Source of the DNA: Hellea sp042093735
GTDB taxonomy: Bacteria; Pseudomonadota; Alphaproteobacteria; Caulobacterales; Maricaulaceae
Reading direction: 5' to 3'
DNA length: 34,936 nt
Assembly (NCBI GenBank): GCA_042093735.1
Contig: JBELEM010000020.1
Coordinates: 1 to 34,936 of the forward strand
Below are positions 8,619 through 16,132 of the stretch, piece by piece (the first letter of the stretch is position 1; every line of letters begins with the position of its first letter). Both the position numbers and the translations under genes were made by a program. The notes under the pieces are model-generated. The model had not been told where the DNA came from. It saw only the letters and a list, made by a program, of their open reading frames with translations, and searched no databases.

Positions 8619-9577
8619 TGCAATCGTCGATTTTAGTTGGAGATGTAGGGGGCACCAATTGCAGATTAGCTTTAGCAGAAAAGACGGCTTTGGGAACTAT
8701 TGAGCTACATCACTCAGAACGGTTTTCGGTTAATCAATACAAACATTTCCATGATGTTGTTCATGAATATTTAATCTCAAAAAAAGTTAAACCAAAGCAA
8801 GCAGCTTTTGCTTTTGCGGGACCTAAATTTGATGATGAGATTAGAATGACAAATGTAGATTGGATGGTTTCTGAGAACGATTTAGTCAAGGAATTTGGAT
8901 TTAGCAGGGCTGTAGTTCTCAATGATTTTGTTGCAATGGCCAATGGGGCCAGGGTAATACCCGATGATGGCTTTGAAATATTAATACCAGGAAAGGTAAA
9001 TTATAATAAACCTGTTGCCGTATTAGGCCCTGGAACAGGTCTGGGGATTTCATGCATACTGCCTGGTAGACCACCCAGAATTATTGCAACTGAGGGCGGA
9101 CACTCCAGTTTTTCGCCTCAAAATGAATTGGAACTTTTAATTTTGAAGTATTGGCAAAAAAAAATTAGCTATGTATCTTCAGAAATATTAATTTCAGGAC
9201 CTGGTCTTTTCCGCATTTATTCAGCTTTATGTAATATATTAGGCGAGACAGCCGTGTGTACAAGAGAAAACGAAATAGTAGCAGCGGCTGAAGCAAACCC
9301 AAACTCAGTAGCGAGGCAATCAGTCATAGTCTTTTGTAATATGTTAGCAACTTTTTCTGGTAATGTAGCCTTCACAACTGGAGCAACTGGAGGTGTTGTC
9401 CTCGCAGGTGGAGTAACGAGACATATTTCGCCGTTTATTGCTGAGTCTAACTTTATAAAACGATTTAGAGTTAGGGGGCATGGTACATGGTTTATGCAAG
9501 AAATTCCTGTTCGTATAATCAAAGCCCATTTTGTTGCATTGTATGGTGCCGCTGAGATGGTGCTGAGTGGTCACTAA
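8618..9577 (+). CDS. glk: Glucokinase (second copy, ED operon)
   Basis: The 319-residue Glk-family kinase ends the ED operon. It has LVGDVGGTN (residues 6-14), predicted catalytic D103 in LNDFVAMA, LGPGTGLGI, TEGGHSSFSP and VVLAGGV. Its ATG overlaps the edd stop (TAATG), indicating translational coupling. It is clearly diverged from the first glucokinase at 2328-3314 although all main motifs are shared. The two may differ in affinity or substrate, or one may be redundant; sequence alone does not tell. The zwf-pgl-edd-glk order is known from Caulobacter-type alphaproteobacteria. Confidence 0.92.
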   Translation: MQSSILVGDVGGTNCRLALAEKTALGTIELHHSERFSVNQYKHFHDVVHEYLISKKVKPKQAAFAFAGPKFDDEIRMTNVDWMVSENDLVKEFGFSRAVVLNDFVAMANGARVIPDDGFEILIPGKVNYNKPVAVLGPGTGLGISCILPGRPPRIIATEGGHSSFSPQNELELLILKYWQKKISYVSSEILISGPGLFRIYSALCNILGETAVCTRENEIVAAAEANPNSVARQSVIVFCNMLATFSGNVAFTTGATGGVVLAGGVTRHISPFIAESNFIKRFRVRGHGTWFMQEIPVRIIKAHFVALYGAAEMVLSGH

Positions 9578-9669
9578 AATCGACTATATCTTGGATAGTA
9601 TTATTAATTTGATGCTATTTTTGTAAACTAATAAGCTCTTTAGTTCGTATCGACAATGAGGTTCTTATT

Positions 9670-10299
9670 ATGAATAAAATAACTATTTTTTTGATTACAT
9701 TCTTTTTTCTAACTACCTTTCAAAGTGCTATGGCTATTGAAACTCCAAATTATACAGTAAAAATGGCTCATAATAACTATGAAATAAGATCATATCCCTC
9801 AATGCTTGTTGCGGAAGTAACAGTTATGGGAGACCGTGACCAAGCCAGTACGCGCGGTTTTAGAAAGTTAGCTGCTTTTATATTTGGAGATAATATATCT
9901 TCTGAGAGTATTTCAATGACATCACCTGTGAGTCAAAGAAAAGTTAGTGAAAAAATTGCAATGACTTCTCCTGTTCTACAAAAACAGACAGAAAAAGGTC
10001 AATGGATTGTAAATTTCATGATGCCAGGGAAGTACAATAAGCAAAGTTTACCAGTTCCCTTGGATGACGACATAAGAATAATCGAAACAGAACCTTATTC
10101 AACAGTAAGTATAAGATTTTCTGGAAGCGCTAGTAAAAGAAATTTAAAAGATCACAAGAACAAGTTAGATGAGTTTCTGCTATCTAGAAAAATTGACATA
10201 ACGGGGGAGCCTGAATACGCTTTTTATGATGCCCCATTTGTCCCGCCTATGTTCAGACGTAACGAAATTCATTACAGGATTTTAGAGTCTTTAAACTGA
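9670..10299 (+). CDS. Exported SOUL-family heme-binding-like protein
   Basis: The 209-residue protein starts with a signal peptide (hydrophobic residues 5-17, likely cleavage after AMA22). The rest matches the SOUL/HBP family: YTVKMAHNNYEIRSYPSMLVAEV at the mature N-terminus, two MTSPV motifs (ISMTSPVSQ and IAMTSPVLQ), and a C-terminal YAFYDAPFVPPMFRRNEI, corresponding to the usual FxPPFRRNEV ending. SOUL proteins bind heme or related tetrapyrroles in some eukaryotes; the bacterial role is unclear and periplasmic. GAGG at 9658-9661 is a good ribosome-binding site with 8-base spacing. Its 3' end overlaps the convergent ABC transporter gene by 28 bases. Confidence 0.88.
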   Translation: MNKITIFLITFFFLTTFQSAMAIETPNYTVKMAHNNYEIRSYPSMLVAEVTVMGDRDQASTRGFRKLAAFIFGDNISSESISMTSPVSQRKVSEKIAMTSPVLQKQTEKGQWIVNFMMPGKYNKQSLPVPLDDDIRIIETEPYSTVSIRFSGSASKRNLKDHKNKLDEFLLSRKIDITGEPEYAFYDAPFVPPMFRRNEIHYRILESLN

Positions 10300-12143
10300 A
10301 GTTTCGACAAACGCGAATATAGACCCTTCTTTCTTAAAAGCTGTTTGTGTGATCCAGTTTCAATAATTTTACCTTTTTCCATGACCACAATTTTATCAGC
10401 TTTAATTATGGTTGATAGTCGGTGAGCAATAATCAATGTAGTTTTCGTTCTTGACATCATTTCAATTGCCTTTTGAATTTTATGTTCGCTTTCTGAGTCT
10501 AAAGAACTTGTTGCTTCGTCCAATAAAAGTATGGGTGCATCCCTTAAAATTGAACGTGCTATTGCTACTCTTTGCTTTTGTCCCCCAGAAAGTCTTTCAG
10601 CAGCTTCTCCAAGATCAGTATCATATCCTTGTGGTAATTTTTTAATAAAACTATCAGAAAACGCCATTTTACTGGCTTTATAGGCTTCTTTTAAATCTAC
10701 CTCTTCACTACCGTAGGTTATATTCTCTATTGCAGATCCAGAAAATAACGGAGTACTTTGTTGCACAATTGAGAATTGTTTTCTTAGGTCTTTAGTAGTT
10801 AATTCTTTAATGGGAATTCCGTCAATCGTTATACTTCCAGTTTGTATGTCATAAAATCTTAGTAATAACTGGAAGATGGTAGTTTTCCCTGCACCGGAGG
10901 GACCCACAAAAGCAATTTTTTCACCTGACTTTATCGATAGATTTATACCATCAAGTGCTTTCTCATCATTACGTGTAGGATAGCTAAAGGATACATTTTT
11001 AAATTCAATGTTACCCTCTAAAACGGTAATGGTCTTAGGGTTTAAAGGGCTTTTAATAACTGGCTCTTCTTTAAGAAGCTCCATGATTCTTTGTGTTGCT
11101 CCAGATGCTCTCAAAAGCTCAGTCCATGTACTTGTCAAGAATCCGGTGCTTGATACAACCATGAATGCTAGAAAAATAAATTGTGTTATCTGGCCACTTG
11201 ATAAGCTTGATTTTCCATCTGCGACTTCTGAATTAACCGCAAAACTAGCTCCGTACCACATAACCCCAATAATACTGATAATTCCTAGTCCGAATATTAT
11301 AAAGGTCATTAAACTACGAACAAAAATTCGCTTCTTATGCGCCTCAAATGTACTTTCGACTGATTTATTGAAATTAGATATTTCTTTTATCTCACGATTA
11401 AATGCTTGTACTGTTTGTATTGCACCGATACTTTCCCCCGCTCTTGCAGAGGCATCTGCTAAACTATCTTGACTTTCAATCGAGAGAGTCCGAATTTTTC
11501 GCCCTATTATTAGTGCAGGAATTATTATGATAGGGCCAATTGCTGCTACCATTAAGGTCAATTCCCAGCTAATAAAAAACATCCATATTAATGCCCCTGT
11601 TGATACGGCTACAGATCTTATCGCAAATGAAATTGATGAGCCAATTACGGTTTCAATTAAAGTTGTATCAGTTGTTAATCTCGATAATACTTCTCCAGTG
11701 TGAATTCGCTCAAAGTACTCAGAAGAAAGGGTGGTTAATTTTGCATAAATATTTTTTCTAATATCTGCGATAACTCTTTGCCCCAATATGCTTATGAAAT
11801 AAAATCTTAATGCGCTAAATATGGCTAATCCCAAGCCAATAATCATACCAAATTTAAAATATGAACCTAAATTATTAATATCGCCTATAGCGTAACGCGA
11901 ACAACTTTCTGGTATTATTTCTTCTTCATTAAACCCACAATCAACTATTATTCGAAAGGCCTCCGTTATCCCAAGGTTTAAAATAGCTGCGAGCATTAAA
12001 AATAATAAAAAACTCGAAATCGTAACTGGGTAATTGGCAATAAATGGCCAAAGTTGTCTTAGGGGCTTAACATTCTTTGCTTTAGCACGTTTATCAATAT
12101 CACTTTCTGATGCAACATTTATATTTTCATTTTGTGAGCTCAT
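10272..12143 (-). CDS. ABC exporter, fused permease-ATPase (MsbA-like)
   Basis: The 623-residue half-transporter has an N-terminal six-helix exporter domain (from about residue 35 to 350) and a C-terminal ATPase. Walker A GPSGAGKT is at residues 414-421, signature LSGGQ at 518-522, and Walker B ILLLDEATSSLD and the switch His in IIAHRLST follow. Such proteins work as homodimers in the inner membrane and export lipids or amphiphilic drugs; the substrate cannot be named. A Cys pair lies in the first external loop (DCGFNEEEIIPESC). It is transcribed divergently from queC. Its last codons overlap the end of the SOUL gene on the other strand. Confidence 0.92.
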   Translation of the reverse strand: MSSQNENINVASESDIDKRAKAKNVKPLRQLWPFIANYPVTISSFLLFLMLAAILNLGITEAFRIIVDCGFNEEEIIPESCSRYAIGDINNLGSYFKFGMIIGLGLAIFSALRFYFISILGQRVIADIRKNIYAKLTTLSSEYFERIHTGEVLSRLTTDTTLIETVIGSSISFAIRSVAVSTGALIWMFFISWELTLMVAAIGPIIIIPALIIGRKIRTLSIESQDSLADASARAGESIGAIQTVQAFNREIKEISNFNKSVESTFEAHKKRIFVRSLMTFIIFGLGIISIIGVMWYGASFAVNSEVADGKSSLSSGQITQFIFLAFMVVSSTGFLTSTWTELLRASGATQRIMELLKEEPVIKSPLNPKTITVLEGNIEFKNVSFSYPTRNDEKALDGINLSIKSGEKIAFVGPSGAGKTTIFQLLLRFYDIQTGSITIDGIPIKELTTKDLRKQFSIVQQSTPLFSGSAIENITYGSEEVDLKEAYKASKMAFSDSFIKKLPQGYDTDLGEAAERLSGGQKQRVAIARSILRDAPILLLDEATSSLDSESEHKIQKAIEMMSRTKTTLIIAHRLSTIIKADKIVVMEKGKIIETGSHKQLLRKKGLYSRLSKLQFKDSKIL

Positions 12144-12176
12144 AATTCTTTTTAACCCGTGAATTACTTTCTGAAA

Positions 12177-12231
12177 GGGCTTATATTTTTTTTTAGGGTA
12201 AAAAAAATAATATAAAAGTAGGTACTAGCCC
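12177..12231. repeat. AT-rich composite inverted repeat in the ABC exporter/queC divergent region
   Basis: Outer arms GGGCT (12177-12181) and AGCCC (12227-12231) enclose near-complementary A/T arms at 12182-12194 and 12200-12214 (about 12 pairs with one mismatch, loop around AGGGT). On the right side 12 unpaired bases remain before the outer arm. An 8-bp palindrome, CTGGCCAG, follows at 12233-12240. It could be a structured queC leader, a regulator site or a promoter-bending element. Confidence 0.45.
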
Positions 12232-12269
12232 ACTGGCCAGATCAAAATTTAATCGGTATATGCCCTTTT

Positions 12270-12968
12270 ATGAAGCAAGTAAACAAAGCTTTGATTATGT
12301 TCTCTGGAGGGCAAGATTCAGCTACTTGTCTTGCTTGGGCACTTGAAAAGTATGATTATGTTGAAACCGTTGGTTTTAATTATGATCAAAGACATTCGGT
12401 AGAAATGGAATGTCGTAAAACAGTGCTTAGTAAAGTTAGATTAACATTTCCAGAGTGGAATAAAAAACTTTTCGACGATCATGTTATAGATCTTAGTTCT
12501 TTGGGTAAAATTAGTGATACTTCTTTAACGCGTGATATGGAAATTATATTGAACGAAGAAGGACTTCCTTCAACATTTGTTCCGGGAAGAAACTTAATTT
12601 TTATTAATTTCACGGCAGCAATTGCATATAGGCGAGGAATAAATAATCTTATTGGCGGCATGTGTGAGTCCGATTTTTCTGGTTACCCTGATTGCAGAAA
12701 AGAAACACTGGATGCGCAAATGAAAGCAATATCATTAGGGTTGGATAAAGAGTTTATTTTAGAAACTCCGTTAATGTATTTGTCAAAATCTGAGGCTTGG
12801 AAAAAAGCAGAAGAGCTTGGTGGAAAAAGACTTATTGATATTATAATTGAAGATAGTCATTCGTGTTATAAAGGTTATCGAAATAACAGATATGAGTGGG
12901 GTTATGGCTGTAATTCCTGTCCTGCTTGTGACTTAAGGGCAAAGGGTTGGTTGAGTTACACCGCATGA
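12270..12968 (+). CDS. queC: 7-cyano-7-deazaguanine (preQ0) synthase
   Basis: QueC converts 7-carboxy-7-deazaguanine plus ammonia and ATP to preQ0 in queuosine biosynthesis. The 232-residue protein has the PP-loop FSGGQDSATCLAWAL near residues 12-26, GFNYDQRHSVE, and a C-terminal zinc-binding set of four Cys (SCYKG, then YGCNSCPACDLR). Length is standard. Its stop overlaps the queE start (ATGA at 12965-12968). The ribosome-binding site before the ATG is weak. The upstream 126 bases are unusually structured. Confidence 0.95.
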   Translation: MKQVNKALIMFSGGQDSATCLAWALEKYDYVETVGFNYDQRHSVEMECRKTVLSKVRLTFPEWNKKLFDDHVIDLSSLGKISDTSLTRDMEIILNEEGLPSTFVPGRNLIFINFTAAIAYRRGINNLIGGMCESDFSGYPDCRKETLDAQMKAISLGLDKEFILETPLMYLSKSEAWKKAEELGGKRLIDIIIEDSHSCYKGYRNNRYEWGYGCNSCPACDLRAKGWLSYTA

Positions 12969-13606
12969 CATATACTGTAAAAGAAATATACCTTACAATT
13001 CAAGGCGAGGGTGTCCAAACTGGAGTTCCTGCTGTATTTTTGAGATTTAGTGGATGTAACTTATGGAGCGGAAGGGAAGTTGATAGAAAAGAAGCAATAT
13101 GCAAGTTTTGTGATACAGATTTCATAGGTATCAATGGCGTGAACGGTGGCAAGTTCAATACTGCTGATGAACTTGCAGCGGTTGTGGAGAAAATTGGAGT
13201 AAAAAGGGCTCAGAAGTGGGTTGTTTGCACTGGGGGAGAGCCTCTTTTACAGTTAGACACTGCTCTAATTCATGCGCTTCATTCGAAAGATTTTAAAATT
13301 GCTGTAGAAACTAATGGAACGATTAAAGCCCCTAAAGGGCTTGATTGGATCTGTGTTTCGCCCAAAGCAAATACTGAAATAAAACAAAATTTCGGAAATG
13401 AACTAAAATTAGTTTACCCTCAGACAGAAAATGAACCAAGTAAATATGAAAATATGGATTTTGATTTTTTCTGTCTTCAGCCGCGAGATGACACTTACCT
13501 CGGAAAAGGGAACATTTCTAATGAGAAAGCCGTTATAGATTTTTGTTTAAGAAACCCTAAATGGCGACTGAGTATACAATCACACAAATATCTTGGTATC
13601 GCGTAA
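12965..13606 (+). CDS. queE: 7-carboxy-7-deazaguanine synthase, CX14CX2C type
   Basis: QueE is a radical SAM enzyme that contracts carboxytetrahydropterin to 7-carboxy-7-deazaguanine. The 213-residue protein has IQGEGVQTGVPAVFLRFSGC at its N-terminus. Cluster Cys residues are C31, C46 and C49, giving CX14CX2C rather than the standard CX3CX2C; this variant is known from Burkholderia multivorans QueE. TGGEPLL (SAM contact) is present. I chose the ATG at 12965, which overlaps the queC stop by four bases, over a TTG at 12947 that would extend the gene back into queC. The gene ends 3 bases before the stop of the convergent gene at 13610. Confidence 0.94.
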   Translation: MTYTVKEIYLTIQGEGVQTGVPAVFLRFSGCNLWSGREVDRKEAICKFCDTDFIGINGVNGGKFNTADELAAVVEKIGVKRAQKWVVCTGGEPLLQLDTALIHALHSKDFKIAVETNGTIKAPKGLDWICVSPKANTEIKQNFGNELKLVYPQTENEPSKYENMDFDFFCLQPRDDTYLGKGNISNEKAVIDFCLRNPKWRLSIQSHKYLGIA

Positions 13607-13609
13607 ACT

Positions 13610-14215
13610 TTATTTTTTTAGAGCTTTGGCAGACTTCACTGCAAACCAATAAAACGCCTTTTTAGAATCTTTCCAAGTACTACCGTAGCGTGAATTTTTT
13701 ATATCAGATTCATAGTTCTTGTAATTCAGGTTTCCGATTATTCTACCGTCAGGAGATAACAGCCTTGCTTGTATTTCTGCACCGCCAGTAGCAAAGCTCT
13801 GATGAGATAAATTTGGTTCTTTAGCCAATTGCGAGAAAGTTGGACGATTTGGTATAGCATCAACTAATGTTACTTTCAGAACAGTTTCTGCATCGTCAGA
13901 GATTTTAATGTCATATTTGCTGAATTCATTTTTAATATTTACTTCCAACTTAGAAATAAGCTTCTTCAACTCTTTATCACCATAAAAGCCATTACCTGAA
14001 AATCCCGAGTTTAATCTAGCTCCGTTTCTATCACTTAATTTCTTAGGAAGATTTTGTGCCCTATATAGCATTTCTTCACTAAGGTTTACCTCTAATTTAA
14101 TAGGAGATATTATTGATGAGTTTATGGTGCTTGTGAATTTTTTATTCGCCGCATAACTTGAACTGAAGAAGATTAATGAAAATGCTACAATTGCGGGTAA
14201 TAAGAATTTATGCAT
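13610..14215 (-). CDS. Exported periplasmic protein of unknown function
   Basis: The 201-residue protein has a clear Sec signal peptide (hydrophobic residues 4-18, likely cleavage after SSSYA22). The mature part contains ISDDAETVLKVTLVDAIPNRP, a GGAEIQARLLSPDGRIIGNL strand-rich stretch, and a basic C-terminus. The layout (acidic strand, then GGA, then a D-G turn and more strand) recalls DUF3313/DUF4410-like lipoprotein domains, but there is no lipobox Cys and I do not assign a family. A strong ribosome-binding site, GGAGG, sits 5 bases before the ATG. It is the last of three consecutive exported proteins on this strand. Function is unknown. Confidence 0.7.
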   Translation of the reverse strand: MHKFLLPAIVAFSLIFFSSSYAANKKFTSTINSSIISPIKLEVNLSEEMLYRAQNLPKKLSDRNGARLNSGFSGNGFYGDKELKKLISKLEVNIKNEFSKYDIKISDDAETVLKVTLVDAIPNRPTFSQLAKEPNLSHQSFATGGAEIQARLLSPDGRIIGNLNYKNYESDIKNSRYGSTWKDSKKAFYWFAVKSAKALKK

Positions 14216-14292
14216 GATACCTCCATTGATACAGATAGCACAATTTATCTTGTAATTAAATATAATTTTTAAATACCCATCAATAGAGAATA

Positions 14293-14796
14293 TTAAATTG
14301 CGGCTTTTACTAATACATTTAGCACATTTCCTGCACCTCTGATCGCCATTAACTCTGCTTCTAATTCATTTGCTTGAATTTTTCTAGTTGTTGTGATGAC
14401 TTTTCCACCCAGTCCAACAGTTTTTGTTGTTACGGTTAAAACTTTTACTGAAGTATTGAGTGCTTCATTAGTAATTTTTACAGGTATTGAACCAATGTAA
14501 TATAAACCTTTTCCAGTATCTAATACTCTGTTCCCGGTAAATTTTCCTACTTTATAAGCGCCATTAGCTGTATGTTTTCCAGTATAATACACAGACTTTC
14601 CTGCTATCTCACTGGTTTTATATACTGTCTTTCCTGATATCTCACCAGTTTTATATACTGTCTTTCCTGCTATCTCACCAGTCTTAAGCACCCCTTGAAA
14701 AGGAATTTTAGCAGCTTTTTTGCCACCATCAAGTAACTGGCACCCCATCAAATTTATACAAATGATGAGACTGATGCATGATTTTGAATTAACCAT
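14293..14796 (-). CDS. Lipoprotein with 11-residue tandem repeats
   Basis: The 167-residue protein has a lipoprotein signal peptide ending in LMGC (Cys19). From residue 38 to 103 there are six consecutive 11-residue units with consensus KTGEIAGKTVY; the first three are nearly identical, the last three degenerate (YTGKHTANGAY, KVGKFTGNRVL, DTGKGLYYIGS). A Val/Thr-rich segment and a more polar helix-like tail (ANELEAELMAIRGAGNVLNVLVKAAI) follow. Repeats of 11 residues occur in amphipathic membrane-binding helices (synuclein, LEA proteins), but the Gly and beta-branched content would also suit beta structure. AGGA lies 8 bases before the ATG. No known family is recognised. It is followed after 77 bases by the periplasmic protein at 13610-14215. 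Confidence 0.72.
   Translation of the reverse strand: MVNSKSCISLIICINLMGCQLLDGGKKAAKIPFQGVLKTGEIAGKTVYKTGEISGKTVYKTSEIAGKSVYYTGKHTANGAYKVGKFTGNRVLDTGKGLYYIGSIPVKITNEALNTSVKVLTVTTKTVGLGGKVITTTRKIQANELEAELMAIRGAGNVLNVLVKAAI
14600..14685 (-). repeat. 33-bp tandem repeat inside the lipoprotein gene
   Basis: Two full 33-bp units (14600-14632 and 14633-14665) differ at three positions. A third, partial near-identical unit runs from 14666 to about 14685. The more degenerate units on the low-coordinate side keep only the protein pattern. The near-identity suggests recent duplication by slippage or unequal recombination, so copy number may vary between strains. Confidence 0.85.
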
Positions 14797-14884
14797 AAAT
14801 TTATCCTAATATTTAACCGCTAGGTTAGTATTAATTTCGTAAGGAAAGATTAATAATGTAATATTTAATCTTTTTAAATTTATA

Positions 14885-15418
14885 TTATTTCCAATTTTTT
14901 GATTCATTGTCGGTGGTGGTCACCATGCGATTCGATATTTCGAAAACATCAACTAATTCACTAAATTTTAATATACCATCATTGTTTTTATCTCCGGACT
15001 CAAAAATAGAAATTAGTGTTTTATTAAATTCATTTTTAGTAATCCTCTGATCGTAGTCTCTATCAAATGATAAATTTCCAGGGGGTGCATCTAAAGAGCC
15101 GAGTGCTGATTCTCTCCAATCTTCAAGTTCAAATGGACTAATTACTCCGGATTTATCTATGTCGGCAATATTAAAGATTTGTAATTTTGCGTTATTAAAT
15201 TCATTAAGATCTATTTGAAAATTATAATCACTATCAAAGCTTGCTAGTAATAAAGCGCCAGCTGATATTGACGTTATCGGTCCCTCAATGCGCATTCCCT
15301 TTTTAGCTAGTTTTTTATTAGGTAGTTCAATTGTGACGTTAGGATCCTCAGTGGGGTCCTGTGCATAAGCATTACAATAAACAAAAATAGCAGTAAAAAT
15401 AATGAGTCTTTTTATCAC
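14885..15418 (-). CDS. Exported four-EF-hand calcium-binding protein
   Basis: The 177-residue protein has a signal peptide (residues 1-19, cleavage after AYA). Four EF-hand loops follow with ligands in canonical positions 1, 3, 5, 9 and 12: D62-E73, D86-E97, D119-E130 and D143-E154 (the last with the usual Gly at position 6). They are arranged as two pairs separated by about 20 residues. Calcium binding in the periplasm or outside the cell is therefore likely; partner and role are unknown. The start is GTG at 15418, preceded by AAGGA at 7-base spacing. It is the first of three exported proteins in a row on the minus strand. Confidence 0.85.
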   Translation of the reverse strand: MIKRLIIFTAIFVYCNAYAQDPTEDPNVTIELPNKKLAKKGMRIEGPITSISAGALLLASFDSDYNFQIDLNEFNNAKLQIFNIADIDKSGVISPFELEDWRESALGSLDAPPGNLSFDRDYDQRITKNEFNKTLISIFESGDKNNDGILKFSELVDVFEISNRMVTTTDNESKNWK

Positions 15419-15473
15419 GATAAATTCCTTACTATATTCGTAATATCATTCACTTAATAACATCTATATTATA

Positions 15474-15501
15474 TTGACCATAAAGATATTGTTTATATTG
15501 T
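15474..15501 (+). promoter_or_regulatory. Candidate promoter for the DUF1285-nudL-cca genes
   Basis: TTGACC (15474-15479) is followed after 16 bases by TATTGT (15496-15501), 22 bases before the chosen start. It lies in the divergent region between the EF-hand gene and DUF1285. It is a fair sigma-70-like match in AT-rich DNA. Confidence 0.35.
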
Positions 15502-15523
15502 TAACGAATATTAAATATTGGTA

Positions 15524-16123
15524 ATGGATTTCATGGAAAAAGGTGCAAAACAAAATATCTCTCTGCAAGATTTGATGAGTGCTCTCAAGGATGCTGAAAA
15601 TAGTAGTCACCCTGTCGAGGGCTGGAATCCTGATTACTGCGGTGAAATGGATATGATAATCAAAGCTGATGGTACTTGGTGGCACGAAGGAACCAAGATA
15701 AAGAGACAAGAACTCGTCAGGCTATTCGCATCTATATTAAGAAAGGACTCAGACGGTGAAACATACTTGGTAACGCCTGTTGAAAAAATAAAAATCAGTG
15801 TGGAGCGAGGACATTTTTTAATAACGGATCTATACTCGGAGGGTGAGAAGCAAAATCAAAAAGTTTTTTTTACAACAAATCTAGGTGAATACATTAAGTT
15901 AAGTGATACTAACCCGATGAGAGTCGATACTCATTCCTCCACACTGGAACCAAGCCCCTATGTAACTATCCGGGGTAGACTTGAAGCTCTATTATCCCGC
16001 TCAGTATTTTATTCAATTGTGGATTTGGCATCTGAGGTTGATATGAATAATGGAAAACAACTGGGCATATGGTCGTTTGGCTCCTTTTTCCCTTTGGGCC
16101 CTATAGACTCGCACAAGATATGA
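15524..16123 (+). CDS. DUF1285 family protein
   Basis: The product of about 199 residues matches DUF1285, with GEMDMIIKADGTWWHEGTKIKRQELVRLFASILRKD near residues 38-75, followed by YLVTPVEKIKISVE and a WSFGSFFPLG ending. Its biochemical function is unknown; it is cytoplasmic and common upstream of a CoA-type Nudix gene and a CCA-adding enzyme in alphaproteobacteria, exactly as here. Possible starts are TTG 15518, ATG 15524 and ATG 15533; I took 15524. The next gene starts 9 bases after the stop. Confidence 0.85.
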   Translation: MDFMEKGAKQNISLQDLMSALKDAENSSHPVEGWNPDYCGEMDMIIKADGTWWHEGTKIKRQELVRLFASILRKDSDGETYLVTPVEKIKISVERGHFLITDLYSEGEKQNQKVFFTTNLGEYIKLSDTNPMRVDTHSSTLEPSPYVTIRGRLEALLSRSVFYSIVDLASEVDMNNGKQLGIWSFGSFFPLGPIDSHKI

Positions 16124-16132
16124 GTGCAATAA

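Noticed and set aside
9578..9669. Rho-independent terminator after the ED operon
   Set aside because: ACTAT...ATAGT pairing near 9583-9599 is short and lacks a T tract, so I do not call it.
12144..12269. Known preQ1 riboswitch
   Set aside because: The region is structured, but I cannot find the conserved core of any preQ1 class I know; reported only as an unexplained structure.
12947..12964. TTG start giving QueE six extra residues
   Set aside because: ATG 12965 overlaps the queC stop in the usual ATGA manner and begins at the conserved family N-terminus.
14600..14685. CRISPR array
   Set aside because: The 33-bp units are directly adjacent without spacers and encode in-frame protein repeats.
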